NCBI RefSeq assembly: GCF_013410565.1
Contig: NZ_JACCFO010000001.1
Span: 2,046,001-2,110,000 of the forward strand
Length of the DNA stretch: 64,000 bases
Direction: 5' to 3'
DNA from: Streptomonospora nanhaiensis
Lineage (GTDB): Bacteria; Actinomycetota; Actinomycetes; Streptosporangiales; Streptosporangiaceae
Shown: piece after piece, positions 28,888-36,937 of the stretch
Numbering within the stretch: position 1 is the first letter of the stretch
How the letters are laid out: each line of letters starts with the position of its first letter
Made by a program: the position numbers and the translations under genes
Notes under the pieces: model-generated
What the model was told of the DNA's origin: nothing
Seen by the model: only the letters and a program-made list of their open reading frames with translations
The model's database searches: none

Positions 28888-29775
28888 TCAGATCACGCGG
28901 GCGAAGCGGCGCGCCGTCCAGGTCAGGGCGGCCGCGGTGCACGCGGCGACCAGCAGGACCTCAAGCGCCACCGGCGGCTGCCACCCGCCCCATTCGACGG
29001 TGGACAGAAACGCGGTGCTTTGCGCGGGACCGCCGCCGATCACCGCTTCGATGGTGCGGCGCTGGGCGTCGACCGCGTAGGTCAGCGGGTTGGCCAGGGC
29101 GATAGCGGCCATCCACCCCGGCATGGCGCTGAGCGGGAACATCATGCCCGACAGGAACAGCAGCGGGGTCATCAGCACGCCCAGCACGGTGTGGAAGGTC
29201 TGCATGCGGCGGATGGACACCGCCACGGCCGAGCCCAGCGCGGTCATGGCCAGCGCGGTCAGACTCAACTGGGCCAGCAGCGCGGCCAGCAGCCCGGGGT
29301 GGTAGGGGATCTGGACCAGTCCCGCGCACGCCAGGACCACCACCGCGTTGCAGGTGGCCACGGTGGCGCCGCCCAGGCACTTGCCCAGGACCAGGGTGGA
29401 GCGGTGCACCGGCGCCACGAGCATCTCACGCAGGAAACCGCTCTCGCGGTCCCACACGATCGACGCGCCCGCCGAGATGGCCGGCGCCTGCGCCGCCATG
29501 ACGAGCACGCCCGGGAACACGAACCGCAGGTAGGCGTCGCCGGCCGAGCCGCCGGCGCTGGACTCGTCGAGCAGGCGGGCCAGGCCCACGCCCAGGATGA
29601 ACAGGAACAGCATGGGCTGGAACAGCGAAACGGCGGCGCGGGCGGGGTCGCGGACGAAGTGCAGCATCTCGCGGCGCCACACCATGGCGCCCGCCCGCAA
29701 CTCCAGGGCCGCCCCCGTGGTGGGCGCCGGCAGGGATTCGTGAGCGGCGGGCGCGGCGCCGGCTCCGGGGGTCAC
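28888..29775 (-). CDS. cinH: Lantibiotic ABC transporter permease (CinH type)
   Basis: 295 residues, six membrane helices of the ABC-2 family as in daunorubicin-type (DrrB) exporters: FVRDPARAAVSLFQPMLFLFILG at the start, VWDRESGFLREMLVAPV (coupling segment), and VLMTPLLFLSGMMFPLSAMP. The GTG start overlaps the stop of the ATPase gene (TGA/GTG), so the two are coupled. Last gene of the cinnamycin-like cluster; it should export the lantibiotic and possibly contribute to immunity. The convergent PTS gene ends 23 bases away. Confidence 0.88.
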   Translation of the reverse strand: MTPGAGAAPAAHESLPAPTTGAALELRAGAMVWRREMLHFVRDPARAAVSLFQPMLFLFILGVGLARLLDESSAGGSAGDAYLRFVFPGVLVMAAQAPAISAGASIVWDRESGFLREMLVAPVHRSTLVLGKCLGGATVATCNAVVVLACAGLVQIPYHPGLLAALLAQLSLTALAMTALGSAVAVSIRRMQTFHTVLGVLMTPLLFLSGMMFPLSAMPGWMAAIALANPLTYAVDAQRRTIEAVIGGGPAQSTAFLSTVEWGGWQPPVALEVLLVAACTAAALTWTARRFARVI

Positions 29776-30794
29776 GTGGCGGCTCCCGGTGCGGGCTCGG
29801 CGCTGCCGGACGCGGCGACGCGGTGTCCGGTGTGGTGCATGAAGACGTCGTCAAGGCTGGGGCGGGTGACCGACACCGCGTGCACGGGCACGCCGAGGTC
29901 GGCGCACAGGCGCGGCACCAGGCTGGCGGCGTCCTCGGCGCGCAGGGTCAGGGAGTCGCCGGCGGCTGCGGCGGTCAGGCCGAAGCGCTCGCGCAGGGCG
30001 CGGGCCGCGGCGGGGTTGTCGGCCGTGCGGAGTTCGACGCGGTCGGCGCCCAGGACCGCCTTCAGCTCGGCGGGCGGGCCCTCGGTGACGACGCGGCCGG
30101 AGTCCACGATGGCGACGCGGTCGCAGTGGTCGGCCTCGTCCAGGTAGTGGGTGGTGAGGAACAGGGTGGTGCCCTCGTGCCGGCTGACGGCGCCCAGGTG
30201 GGCCCAGACGCGCGCGCGGGCGTGGGGGTCGAGCCCGATGGCGGGTTCGTCCAGGAAGAGCACGCGCGGCCGGTGCAGGATGCCCCGGGCGATCTCCAGG
30301 CGGCGGCGCATGCCGCCCGACAGCGTGCGCACGGCGGAGGCACGGCGGTCGGCCAGCCCCACGAGGTCGAGGACCTCGCAGACGCGGTGCGGCAGGCCGG
30401 CGCGCGGCAGGCCGTAGAGGTCGCCGTGGAAGCGGAGGTTCTCCTCGACGGTCAGCTCGGGGTCGAGGGTGGACTCCTGGAGGACCAGGCCGATGCTGCG
30501 GCGCACCGCGCCGGGCGCGGTGCGGGTGTCGTGGCCGCAGACCTCGGCCCGGCCCGCGGTGGGCAGCACCAGCGTGCACAGCATGGCGATGGTGGTGGTC
30601 TTGCCGCAGCCGTTGGGGCCCAGGAAGCCGAACGTCTCGCCCTGGGCGACGGTGAGGTCGATCCCGCGGACGGCCTCGACCCCCGGATAGGTCTTGCGCA
30701 GGCCGACGGCCCGGATGGCGGGGACGGAGGCCGACCCCGGGGTGGGGAGCCCGGGGTCGGTGCGCGTCCGCGGGCGGCGCCGCAGTGGGAACAA
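29772..30794 (-). CDS. cinT: Lantibiotic ABC transporter ATP-binding protein (CinT type)
   Basis: 340 residues, DrrA-like. Walker A GPNGCGKTTT, Q-loop VLQEST, signature LSGGMRRRLEIARG, Walker B VLFLDEPAIGLDP, H-loop TTHYLDEADHCD; the C-terminal DUF4162-like tail contains SVTRPSLDDVFMHHTG. The start is placed at a TTG (30794) with AAAGGA upstream because no ATG or GTG precedes the conserved region in frame at a sensible distance; this start is the least certain point. It follows the hydroxylase gene by 46 bases. Confidence 0.88.
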   Translation of the reverse strand: MFPLRRRPRTRTDPGLPTPGSASVPAIRAVGLRKTYPGVEAVRGIDLTVAQGETFGFLGPNGCGKTTTIAMLCTLVLPTAGRAEVCGHDTRTAPGAVRRSIGLVLQESTLDPELTVEENLRFHGDLYGLPRAGLPHRVCEVLDLVGLADRRASAVRTLSGGMRRRLEIARGILHRPRVLFLDEPAIGLDPHARARVWAHLGAVSRHEGTTLFLTTHYLDEADHCDRVAIVDSGRVVTEGPPAELKAVLGADRVELRTADNPAAARALRERFGLTAAAAGDSLTLRAEDAASLVPRLCADLGVPVHAVSVTRPSLDDVFMHHTGHRVAASGSAEPAPGAAT

Positions 30795-30840
30795 CCGGCG
30801 TCCTTTCCGGTGGGGGCCGCTGGTGGGAGCGGGGCGCGGC

Positions 30841-31770
30841 TCAGCCGGTGAGGCCGAGGCGCTCCCGCCAGGTGTCGGGCACGACGAACCCGAAGCTCCA
30901 GCGGTCGGAGGCGGTGGGGTTGACGATGCAGTGCCAGAACAGGCGGTCGGGGTCCTGCTCGACCTTGAAGAACCGCACGATCCGGTGCCGCTCGGTGAGG
31001 GTGACGAGTTCGCCGGTGTCGGGGTGCAGGTAGCGGAAGAACGAGGTCTTCTCGCCGGAGGAGAACGGCGGGTCGATCTCGATGACGTACATGCGCCAGC
31101 CCGGCTGGCTCCGGTTGGTGTGCCAGAGCCGGTAGCTGTCCGGCGGGTACCACATGCTGCCGGAGAAGCGGATCTCGCAGCCGAAGAGGTCCTCAAGGGC
31201 GGCGACGGTGCGGCCCTTGGCCGCGAGGTAGTCGAGGTAGCCGGGGTGGTCGACGTGCTCGTCGAGGTTGACCACGTGGAACTCGCGCTCGTTGCTGTCG
31301 GTGGGTGCCCGGTGGGTGCCGCCTTCGGCGGGGTCCTGGACGCCGGCCTCCCAGGCGCGGTACTCCGGACTGCCCGGTGCGAGGTCGGTGCTGCGGAGGT
31401 CGTCGGGGCGGTGGCGCCGGGCGAAGTCCGCGAGGTCGACGGTGGGCGGCTTGATGGCCAGCCGCGGGAGTTCGTCGAGCAGGGGCGCGAGCCCGGGGAT
31501 GTCGGTGAGCTCGTATTCGTGGTGGTAGAAGGACGTGCGCCCGGGGCCGGGGTCGGGCGCCTCGGGCGGGGGCGGCGGAGGGGCCGGTGCGTCCTCGGGC
31601 GGCACGAAGCTCGAGGAGGCCGCGGCGAGGTCGGTGAGCTGGAAGTCGAAACCGTGTCGTCGGCCCAGCGCGACCATCTCGCGGGCGGCGGTCATGGCGC
31701 GCAGTTGGGCGCTCAGCTCCCGCGACGAGTAGACCGTGCGCAGGAACTGCGTGCAGGACTCGATGGACAT
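30841..31770 (-). CDS. cinX: Aspartate beta-hydroxylase of the lantibiotic cluster (CinX type), with Nif11-like N-terminus
   Basis: 309 residues between the LanM and transporter genes, the position of cinX/durX, whose product hydroxylates Asp15 of the peptide with Fe(II) and 2-oxoglutarate. Residues 1-~55 (SIESCTQFLRTVYSSRELSA ... LGRRHGFDFQLTDLAAA) look like a Nif11 leader-type helical domain; a Pro-rich linker (57-75) follows. In the C-terminal domain H217-x-N219, H280 and R290-x-S292 are candidate iron and 2-oxoglutarate ligands (most relatives have HxD/E). ATG follows AGGGG; the gene starts two bases after the LanM stop, so they are co-translated. Confidence 0.85.
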   Translation of the reverse strand: MSIESCTQFLRTVYSSRELSAQLRAMTAAREMVALGRRHGFDFQLTDLAAASSSFVPPEDAPAPPPPPPEAPDPGPGRTSFYHHEYELTDIPGLAPLLDELPRLAIKPPTVDLADFARRHRPDDLRSTDLAPGSPEYRAWEAGVQDPAEGGTHRAPTDSNEREFHVVNLDEHVDHPGYLDYLAAKGRTVAALEDLFGCEIRFSGSMWYPPDSYRLWHTNRSQPGWRMYVIEIDPPFSSGEKTSFFRYLHPDTGELVTLTERHRIVRFFKVEQDPDRLFWHCIVNPTASDRWSFGFVVPDTWRERLGLTG

Positions 31771-31772
31771 TG

Positions 31773-34700
31773 TTACCCCTTCGCGGAGTCGGTGGCGGGC
31801 GGGTCGAGGAGGAGCACCGAGGGCACGCGGTCGGGTGCGGCCAGCCGCAGGAAGTGCATGCCCATGCCGGAGATGCCGAGCATCAGCCCGGGGAAGAAGT
31901 CGGTGCTGTCGCCGGTGATGCCGTGGCGGGCCTCGTCGAAGGTGCGCCACTGGTTCTGCACCTGCACGTTGGCCTCCAGCTGGAAGGCGGGGTCGTCGTG
32001 CAGGCGGCCGTAGCGCAGCAGGAGTTCGGCGTTGCCGGACCGGCCGTGGCAGAGGGTGTCGTTCATCAGGCGCGGGAAGTTGCGGAGGGTGGCCGCCAGC
32101 GCCACACCGGCCTCGCGCAGCAGGAGGTCGTCGTCGCGCCCGAGGAGGTCCCAGGCGCTGATGCGGCTGAGCCCGATCCCCGCGGCGCCGTTGCACCAGG
32201 CGTTGGCGTAGTGGCGGTTCTCGCGGACGACTCCTCCGCCGAAGGTGCGGAGGTCGTACCAGTCCTGGGCGGTGGTGTCGAAGTGGTGGGCCTCGTAGGC
32301 GAACGCCCGGCGGCCGGCGGCGATGAGGTCGGGGCGGTCGATGCGGACCCCGAGCTGGATGAGGGCCCACCCCATGCCGGCGGCGCCGTGGGTGAACCCG
32401 GTGAGGTCGAGCTGGGTGGGGTCGGCGCCCTGCTGCGGCCAGCTCAGGGTGTCGCCGTTGTCGCGGGCGCGGCGCAGCAGGTGGTCGGCGCAGCGGACGG
32501 CCTCGGCCAGCCCGGCGCCGTCGGCCGCGGCGGCCAGTCCCAGCAGGACGGGGATGAGGCCGGCGGCGCCGCCGAGGATGTCGAGGTGGGGGTCGGCCTC
32601 GATCCGGTCGCCCAGGCCGGCGGCGAGCCGCACCGCGCGGTCGAGCAGCGCGGGGTCGCCCCACAGGTGGTGCAGGTGGGTGAGCAGGTAGATGAGACCG
32701 CCGGTGCCGGTGAAGGCGCCGATGCGGCGGTGGTCGTCGGCGTGGGCGAGGGCGTGGTCGAGCGCGCGCTCGACCGCGGCCCGCAGCCGGGGGTCGGGGG
32801 CCAGGTGGTCGAGGTAGGCGAGGAACAGCGCGATGCCCGCGGAGCCGAGGTAGAGGTCGGCCTCGATGTCGGCCTCGACGGGGGTGCCGTTGTCGAGCCG
32901 GTAGGAGGTCCAGGGCGCGGGGGCCGAGGACGCGCGGAGCTGGTCGCACAGCCGCAGGCCGATGCGCCGGGCCTGCTCGCGCGCCGCGGTGACGAAGGAG
33001 GGGCTGGAGATCTCGCCGGTGGAGAGCCCGGCGGCGATGTAGTGCCGCTGCTGGGCGCGGTTCTCGGGCGAGAGCCGGCGGATGCGTTCGGCCGCGCTGC
33101 GCACGGGTGACTCGGCGAGGTAGGACGCGATGGCCGTGGCGTGGTCGTGGACGAGCCGGCGGTCGTGCGCCCCCACGGTGAACAGCGGGATGTCCATGCG
33201 CCACAGGGACTGCAGCTCGCACTCGGCCAGGACCCCGCGGTCGTCCCAGACGCGGGGCGCTGCGCGCACGACCCGGGCGAGGAGGTCGACCTCAAGGGGG
33301 TCGGCCAGCGCCTTGGGGTGGCGGGCGGACAGCAGCGCCTGGGCGTAGACCTGGGTGGCCCGGTTGATGAACCGCAGGGTGGCGCCGGCGAAGGCGTCGG
33401 CGACGTGCTGGGCCGTGCGGTCGGGCCACTGGCGGAACCAGTCGTAGACCCGGGTGAACCCGGTGGTGATGGCGTCGGCGTGGTCGCCGGGGTCGACCAG
33501 GCGGTCGCCGAGGAAGACGCGGTTGGCGGCGGCGGGGTCGACCCGGACGCCCTCCTCGTGGGTGACGGAGGCGGCGAAGGTCATGCGGGGGCCGCTGACG
33601 CGCGGGACGGCGATGGGCATCTCGTAGGAGACGCCGCCGGCGTAGCCGCTGATGTTCATGGCGGCGGCGCCGTCGGCCGCGGCCGCGGGGCGCGGCCACT
33701 CGAGCAGGCCGGTGTTGAAGACGGAGTCCAGGAGGGTGCCCGAACCCTCGATCTGGCCCTCGGGGCGGGCGCCGAGCACGGTCTCGCAGTCGCAGACGTA
33801 GGCGTTGCCGTCGGCCACCAGGATGTTCTCGAAGTGGAGGTCGCCGCCGCCCAGGACGTAGAACAGGGCGAGGTAGCCGCCGAGCTGGCGGTAGACGCGG
33901 TCGGCGTCGGCGGCGGATCCGACGCGGTTGCGGCCGGCGGGGATGGCGGCCTCGTAGCCGTAGGGGCCGCGGTCGAGGACGGCGCGGGTGGCGAAGTCGA
34001 CGGCGCCGGCCTCGCGGATGCGGGTGAGCAGGTCCTGGACGGCGGATTCGGCGGCGATGCTGCGCGGCTTGTAGACGAGGCTGCCGGTGCGGCCGCCGGC
34101 GAGGTCGACGTGGACGAACGCCACCTGCTGCGCGCCGGCGTGGGGGTCGGAGTGCCCCAGGCTGAGCCCTCGGAACCGGGTGATCGGGCTCTCGAAGAAG
34201 GCCGCGGAGAGGTCGGCGGCGTCGGCGCAGAGGCGGTCGACGAGCTGGGCGCCGTAGTCGGCGAGCAGGCGCGTGACGTGGGCCAGCCACCGGCCCAGGA
34301 CCGGGTAGCGCAGGTAGAAGCGGTGGTAGGCGGCGCCGTCGGCGAAGGCGGTGTCGAGGAAGGCGAGGTAGTCGGCCTCGGTGGCGGTGGACTTGTCGAG
34401 GCCGGTCCGGGCGCAGTGGACGTTGCCCTCGGCCTCGACCGCCCAGGCGAGGTGGAGTTCGAACCGGTCGAGCAGGTGGCCCTGGAGGTCGGCGATGAGG
34501 GCGCGGTCGATGAGCCCGGAGCGCGCCACGGGGTTGCGGTCGCGGGCGGATTCCAGGCGGCGGCCGAGTTCGAGGAGGAAGGGTTCGCAGGCGGTGGCCA
34601 GGCGGCCGTAGTAGGTGCCGGGGGCGCGCCAGGGGGCTCCGGGGTCGGCGGCGGGCGCGTGGTCGTAGGTGTCGAGGGCGGCCTGGTAGGTGGGCAGCCA

Positions 34701-35024
34701 GTCGCTGTGGAGGTCGGTGAAGACCTTCCGGACGGAGTCGTCGGCGTCGGGCAGGAGGAGTTCGTGCAGGCGGTAGGCGGTGAGGATGCGGGCGTAGTCG
34801 TGCTGGTCGCGGCCGTCGGCGGGGGTGGCCGGGGAGCCGGGCTGCGGCTGGCGCCGCAGCCGGTCGGCGAGCTTGGCCGAGGTGCGCTCGATCTTCCAGG
34901 TGTCGAAAGGGTCGAGCCCGGCCGCCGCGCCCGGACGGGGGTCGCCCAGCGCGTCGACGATCCGGATGCGCTCCGCGAGGTTGCACGCACGGGCCGCGAT
35001 GTCGGCGGGGTAGGGGTGTCCCAT
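31773..35024 (-). CDS. cinM: Class II lanthipeptide synthetase LanM (CinM type)
   Basis: 1083 residues. The N-terminal dehydratase half (DUF4135-like) phosphorylates and eliminates Ser/Thr; a kinase-like active-site region is seen at KPRSIAAESAVQDLL and GGGDLHFENILV, CDCE. The C-terminal LanC-like cyclase has all three zinc ligands: C944 (WCNGAAG), C992 and H993 (LCHGRSG). It builds the three lanthionine/methyllanthionine bridges of the peptide. Start: the ATG at 35024 behind AGGAG, preferred to an in-frame start at 35144 that would overlap the hairpins after the precursor gene and add 40 low-complexity residues. Confidence 0.95.
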   Translation of the reverse strand: MGHPYPADIAARACNLAERIRIVDALGDPRPGAAAGLDPFDTWKIERTSAKLADRLRRQPQPGSPATPADGRDQHDYARILTAYRLHELLLPDADDSVRKVFTDLHSDWLPTYQAALDTYDHAPAADPGAPWRAPGTYYGRLATACEPFLLELGRRLESARDRNPVARSGLIDRALIADLQGHLLDRFELHLAWAVEAEGNVHCARTGLDKSTATEADYLAFLDTAFADGAAYHRFYLRYPVLGRWLAHVTRLLADYGAQLVDRLCADAADLSAAFFESPITRFRGLSLGHSDPHAGAQQVAFVHVDLAGGRTGSLVYKPRSIAAESAVQDLLTRIREAGAVDFATRAVLDRGPYGYEAAIPAGRNRVGSAADADRVYRQLGGYLALFYVLGGGDLHFENILVADGNAYVCDCETVLGARPEGQIEGSGTLLDSVFNTGLLEWPRPAAAADGAAAMNISGYAGGVSYEMPIAVPRVSGPRMTFAASVTHEEGVRVDPAAANRVFLGDRLVDPGDHADAITTGFTRVYDWFRQWPDRTAQHVADAFAGATLRFINRATQVYAQALLSARHPKALADPLEVDLLARVVRAAPRVWDDRGVLAECELQSLWRMDIPLFTVGAHDRRLVHDHATAIASYLAESPVRSAAERIRRLSPENRAQQRHYIAAGLSTGEISSPSFVTAAREQARRIGLRLCDQLRASSAPAPWTSYRLDNGTPVEADIEADLYLGSAGIALFLAYLDHLAPDPRLRAAVERALDHALAHADDHRRIGAFTGTGGLIYLLTHLHHLWGDPALLDRAVRLAAGLGDRIEADPHLDILGGAAGLIPVLLGLAAAADGAGLAEAVRCADHLLRRARDNGDTLSWPQQGADPTQLDLTGFTHGAAGMGWALIQLGVRIDRPDLIAAGRRAFAYEAHHFDTTAQDWYDLRTFGGGVVRENRHYANAWCNGAAGIGLSRISAWDLLGRDDDLLLREAGVALAATLRNFPRLMNDTLCHGRSGNAELLLRYGRLHDDPAFQLEANVQVQNQWRTFDEARHGITGDSTDFFPGLMLGISGMGMHFLRLAAPDRVPSVLLLDPPATDSAKG

Positions 35025-35078
35025 GGTCCAGTCGGCTCCTGCCGTCGAAGGAGGCGGCGCGAGCGCCGCGGTGGCCGG

Positions 35079-35133
35079 GCGGGTCGGCGGCGCCGACCCG
35101 CCACGGGCCCGGGCGGGGACCCGCCCCGCCCGG
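35079..35133 (-). terminator. Two tandem hairpins between precursor and synthetase genes
   Basis: Perfect 10-bp stems at 35109-35133 (CCGGGCGGGG / CCCCGCCCGG, 5-base loop) and 35079-35101 (GCGGGTCGGC / GCCGACCCGC, 3-base loop), directly downstream of the precursor stop. Such read-through terminators between lanA and lanM let the small precursor be expressed far above the enzymes. Confidence 0.7.
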
Positions 35134-35147
35134 ACCCCGCTCACGGG

Positions 35148-35390
35148 CTACTGCTTGGAGGAGCCGTCGCACACGACGGTGAAGGGCCCCCAGCTGCAAC
35201 TGGTGCTGCACGCGAAGATCTCGCTGCTGACGATGCCGTCGGTCCAGGAGTCGATGGCCGCCTGGTCGGCCTGCTCCACGGTGGCGGGAAGCGCGTCGGC
35301 GGTGAGGCCGAAGGCGGTGGGGTCGGCGAGGACCGCTGCGCGGAACTCGGCGTCGACGGCGGCCTGGTGCATCAGCGTGGTGGTGGACAT
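35148..35390 (-). CDS. cinA: Cinnamycin-like lantibiotic precursor peptide
   Basis: 80 residues from an ATG preceded by AGGAG. Leader 1-60 (MSTTTLMHQAAVDAEFRAAV ... DSWTDGIVSSEIFA) closely follows the CinA leader pattern; the core 61-80 starts at Cys after IFA, the cinnamycin-type cleavage position. Core: C1 S2 T3 S4 C5 S6 W7 G8 P9 F10 T11 V12 V13 C14 D15 G16 S17 S18 K19 Q20. All bridge-forming positions of cinnamycin are kept: Cys1-Ser18 (here Ser, so lanthionine instead of methyllanthionine), Ser4-Cys14, Cys5-Thr11, Ser6-Lys19 (lysinoalanine) and Asp15 for hydroxylation. Differences include Trp7, Val12, Ser17, Ser18 and an extra C-terminal Gln. Members bind phosphatidylethanolamine; F10, G8-P9 and OH-Asp15 form that pocket. 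Confidence 0.95.
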   Translation of the reverse strand: MSTTTLMHQAAVDAEFRAAVLADPTAFGLTADALPATVEQADQAAIDSWTDGIVSSEIFACSTSCSWGPFTVVCDGSSKQ

Positions 35391-35473
35391 GTGTTCTCCT
35401 TCGGTGCGTTGGCGATGTGCCGATTGCGTGAGGTGGTGGCGGACCGGGCGGCCCTGGCGGGCGGCCCGGTGGT

Positions 35474-35830
35474 TCACTCGGACTTCTCGGCGATGAGACG
35501 CATGCCGGTCTGCTGCTCGACGTTGCTGAGTTCTCGCATGGCGGCGCCCATGTTGTCGCTGTCGCTCTGCCAGTCGACCACCTGCCTCTCCTCAGGCGTG
35601 ATGTCGTCACGGAGCCAGAAGGACTCCAGCCACCCCTTCACGGCGTGGGGGTGGAGGTCGGGGACGGGTCCGACGTGGGCCAGCAAGGGCTCCTCGTGGA
35701 CGGCGAGGGCGGTTTCGAGGAGTTCGCGGAGTTTGCCGTCGGGCGGCAGCAGGGAGCACAGGACCACCAACTGCTGGATGCGGCGGATGGTGTCGACGCC
35801 TTCGTAAATGGTCGGTCCCTTTGCGCTCAT
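35474..35830 (-). CDS. cinorf7: Lysinoalanine-forming protein (Cinorf7/DurN type)
   Basis: 118 residues, matching the ~120 of Cinorf7/DurN, and in the same place directly upstream of the precursor gene. The protein is small, soluble, helical and acidic (TIRRIQQLVVLCSLLPPDG, HAVKGWLESFWLRDDITPEERQVVDW). DurN-type proteins promote attack of Lys19 on dehydroalanine-6 to close the lysinoalanine bridge; both residues are kept in the core here. The ATG at 35830 follows GAAGG. The assignment rests on size, position and sequence resemblance. Confidence 0.85.
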   Translation of the reverse strand: MSAKGPTIYEGVDTIRRIQQLVVLCSLLPPDGKLRELLETALAVHEEPLLAHVGPVPDLHPHAVKGWLESFWLRDDITPEERQVVDWQSDSDNMGAAMRELSNVEQQTGMRLIAEKSE

Positions 35831-35978
35831 CGGCGAACCTTCCTGAAGTGGTCCATGGGGAGGCGTGGCCGCGCAGACGCGGCGGATGCGAAACGCGGTT
35901 TCCACCGGTCCGCCGTCGCCGTGTTCACGCACATGGCGATCGGCCGGTTTTCCCGCGGATCCGTGCCAGTCATATAGG

Positions 35979-36007
35979 AGCATAGACGAAAGGCGTCGGC
36001 GCGTCCT
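35979..36007 (-). promoter_or_regulatory. Probable promoter of the lantibiotic operon
   Basis: In the 258-base gap upstream of cinorf7 the minus strand shows an AT-rich stretch with TATGCT (35979-35984) as -10 and only a poor -35 (AGGACG, 36002-36007) at 17 bases, the usual state of promoters needing a SARP activator. Short AGTAAG/AGTCGAG-like repeats lie just upstream (36005-36030), but a strict 11-base heptamer repeat was not confirmed. It would drive cinorf7 through cinH. Confidence 0.35.
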
Positions 36008-36088
36008 TTCACTCGACTTACTTACTGCTTTCATTTGCCGCACCGCAGCAGCGTCCACACCGCCGGTAAATGGACTTTTCTCGGTAAT

Positions 36089-36937
36089 TCACGGCTCGAT
36101 GCCGCTCTTCTCGGGCAACGTCCCGGTTTGCCCCGTTCGCGCGGCGGGCACCGGGACCGCGCCGGCGGCCGCGAGGGCGGGATCGCCGCGCAGCACGGCG
36201 AGGTGGAGTTCGCGCGACTCCGGACAGGGGTCCATGCCGGTTTCGTCGCGCAGGCGCGCGCTGAGTTCGGCGTAGGTCTCCAGCGCCTCGACGCGCCGGC
36301 CGGACCGGTAGAGGGCGAGCACGAGCTGGCGCCAGAACCCCTCGTGGAAGGGGAACTGCCGCACGAGGTCGCGCAGTTCGGCGATCAGGGGGTCGTGCCG
36401 GCCCCGGGCCAGGGCGAGCGCGTGCGCGCGTTCGCGCACCAGCAGCCATTCCTCGGTGACGCGCGCGACGAGGTCGCGCCGCAGCGCCTCGGAGCGGACC
36501 TCGGGCAGGATGGGCACGCTCCACAGCGCCAGGGCCTGGCGCAGGGCCGCGGACTCGGAGTCGGGGTCGCGGCGCGCGGCGGCCTGGCGGGCGTGCGCGG
36601 CGAGCCGCCGGAAGCGCAGGAGGTCGAGCTGGTCGGGGCCGGCCTCGATGAGGTAGCCGGCCGAGCAGGTGCGCACCACCGCCGACAGACCCGCCGCGTG
36701 CTGGTCGAGGGTGTGCCGCAGCCGGGTCAGGCACGTGTGCAGCGCGGCCCGGGGGCTGTGCGGGCGGGCGCGGTCCCAGACCCAGCCGACGAGCTGGTCC
36801 TGGGGCACGGGCTCGTTGGCGCTGAGCAGCAGGGCCGCCAGCAGCGCCCGCTGCTTGCCCGCGGACAGCCGGACCGGATTGCCGTGCACGGCCACCCGGA
36901 GCGGCCCCAGGACGGAGAAAACCACCCCTTGCGCCAT
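36089..36937 (-). CDS. cinR1: SARP family transcriptional activator (CinR1 type)
   Basis: 282 residues. N-terminal OmpR-like winged helix (VFSVLGPLRVAVHGNPVRLS, KQRALLAALLLSANEPVPQDQLVGWVW, recognition region ALHTCLTRLRHTL, wing TCSAGYLIEAGPDQLDLLRF) and a C-terminal bacterial transcriptional activation domain (FPFHEGFWRQLVLALYRSGRRVEALETYAELSARLRDETGMDP), the exact SARP arrangement. It sits upstream of the lantibiotic genes on the same strand and is the likely cluster activator. The ATG at 36937 is chosen (GGGGA upstream); an in-frame ATG at 37027 would add 30 residues. Confidence 0.9.
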   Translation of the reverse strand: MAQGVVFSVLGPLRVAVHGNPVRLSAGKQRALLAALLLSANEPVPQDQLVGWVWDRARPHSPRAALHTCLTRLRHTLDQHAAGLSAVVRTCSAGYLIEAGPDQLDLLRFRRLAAHARQAAARRDPDSESAALRQALALWSVPILPEVRSEALRRDLVARVTEEWLLVRERAHALALARGRHDPLIAELRDLVRQFPFHEGFWRQLVLALYRSGRRVEALETYAELSARLRDETGMDPCPESRELHLAVLRGDPALAAAGAVPVPAARTGQTGTLPEKSGIEP

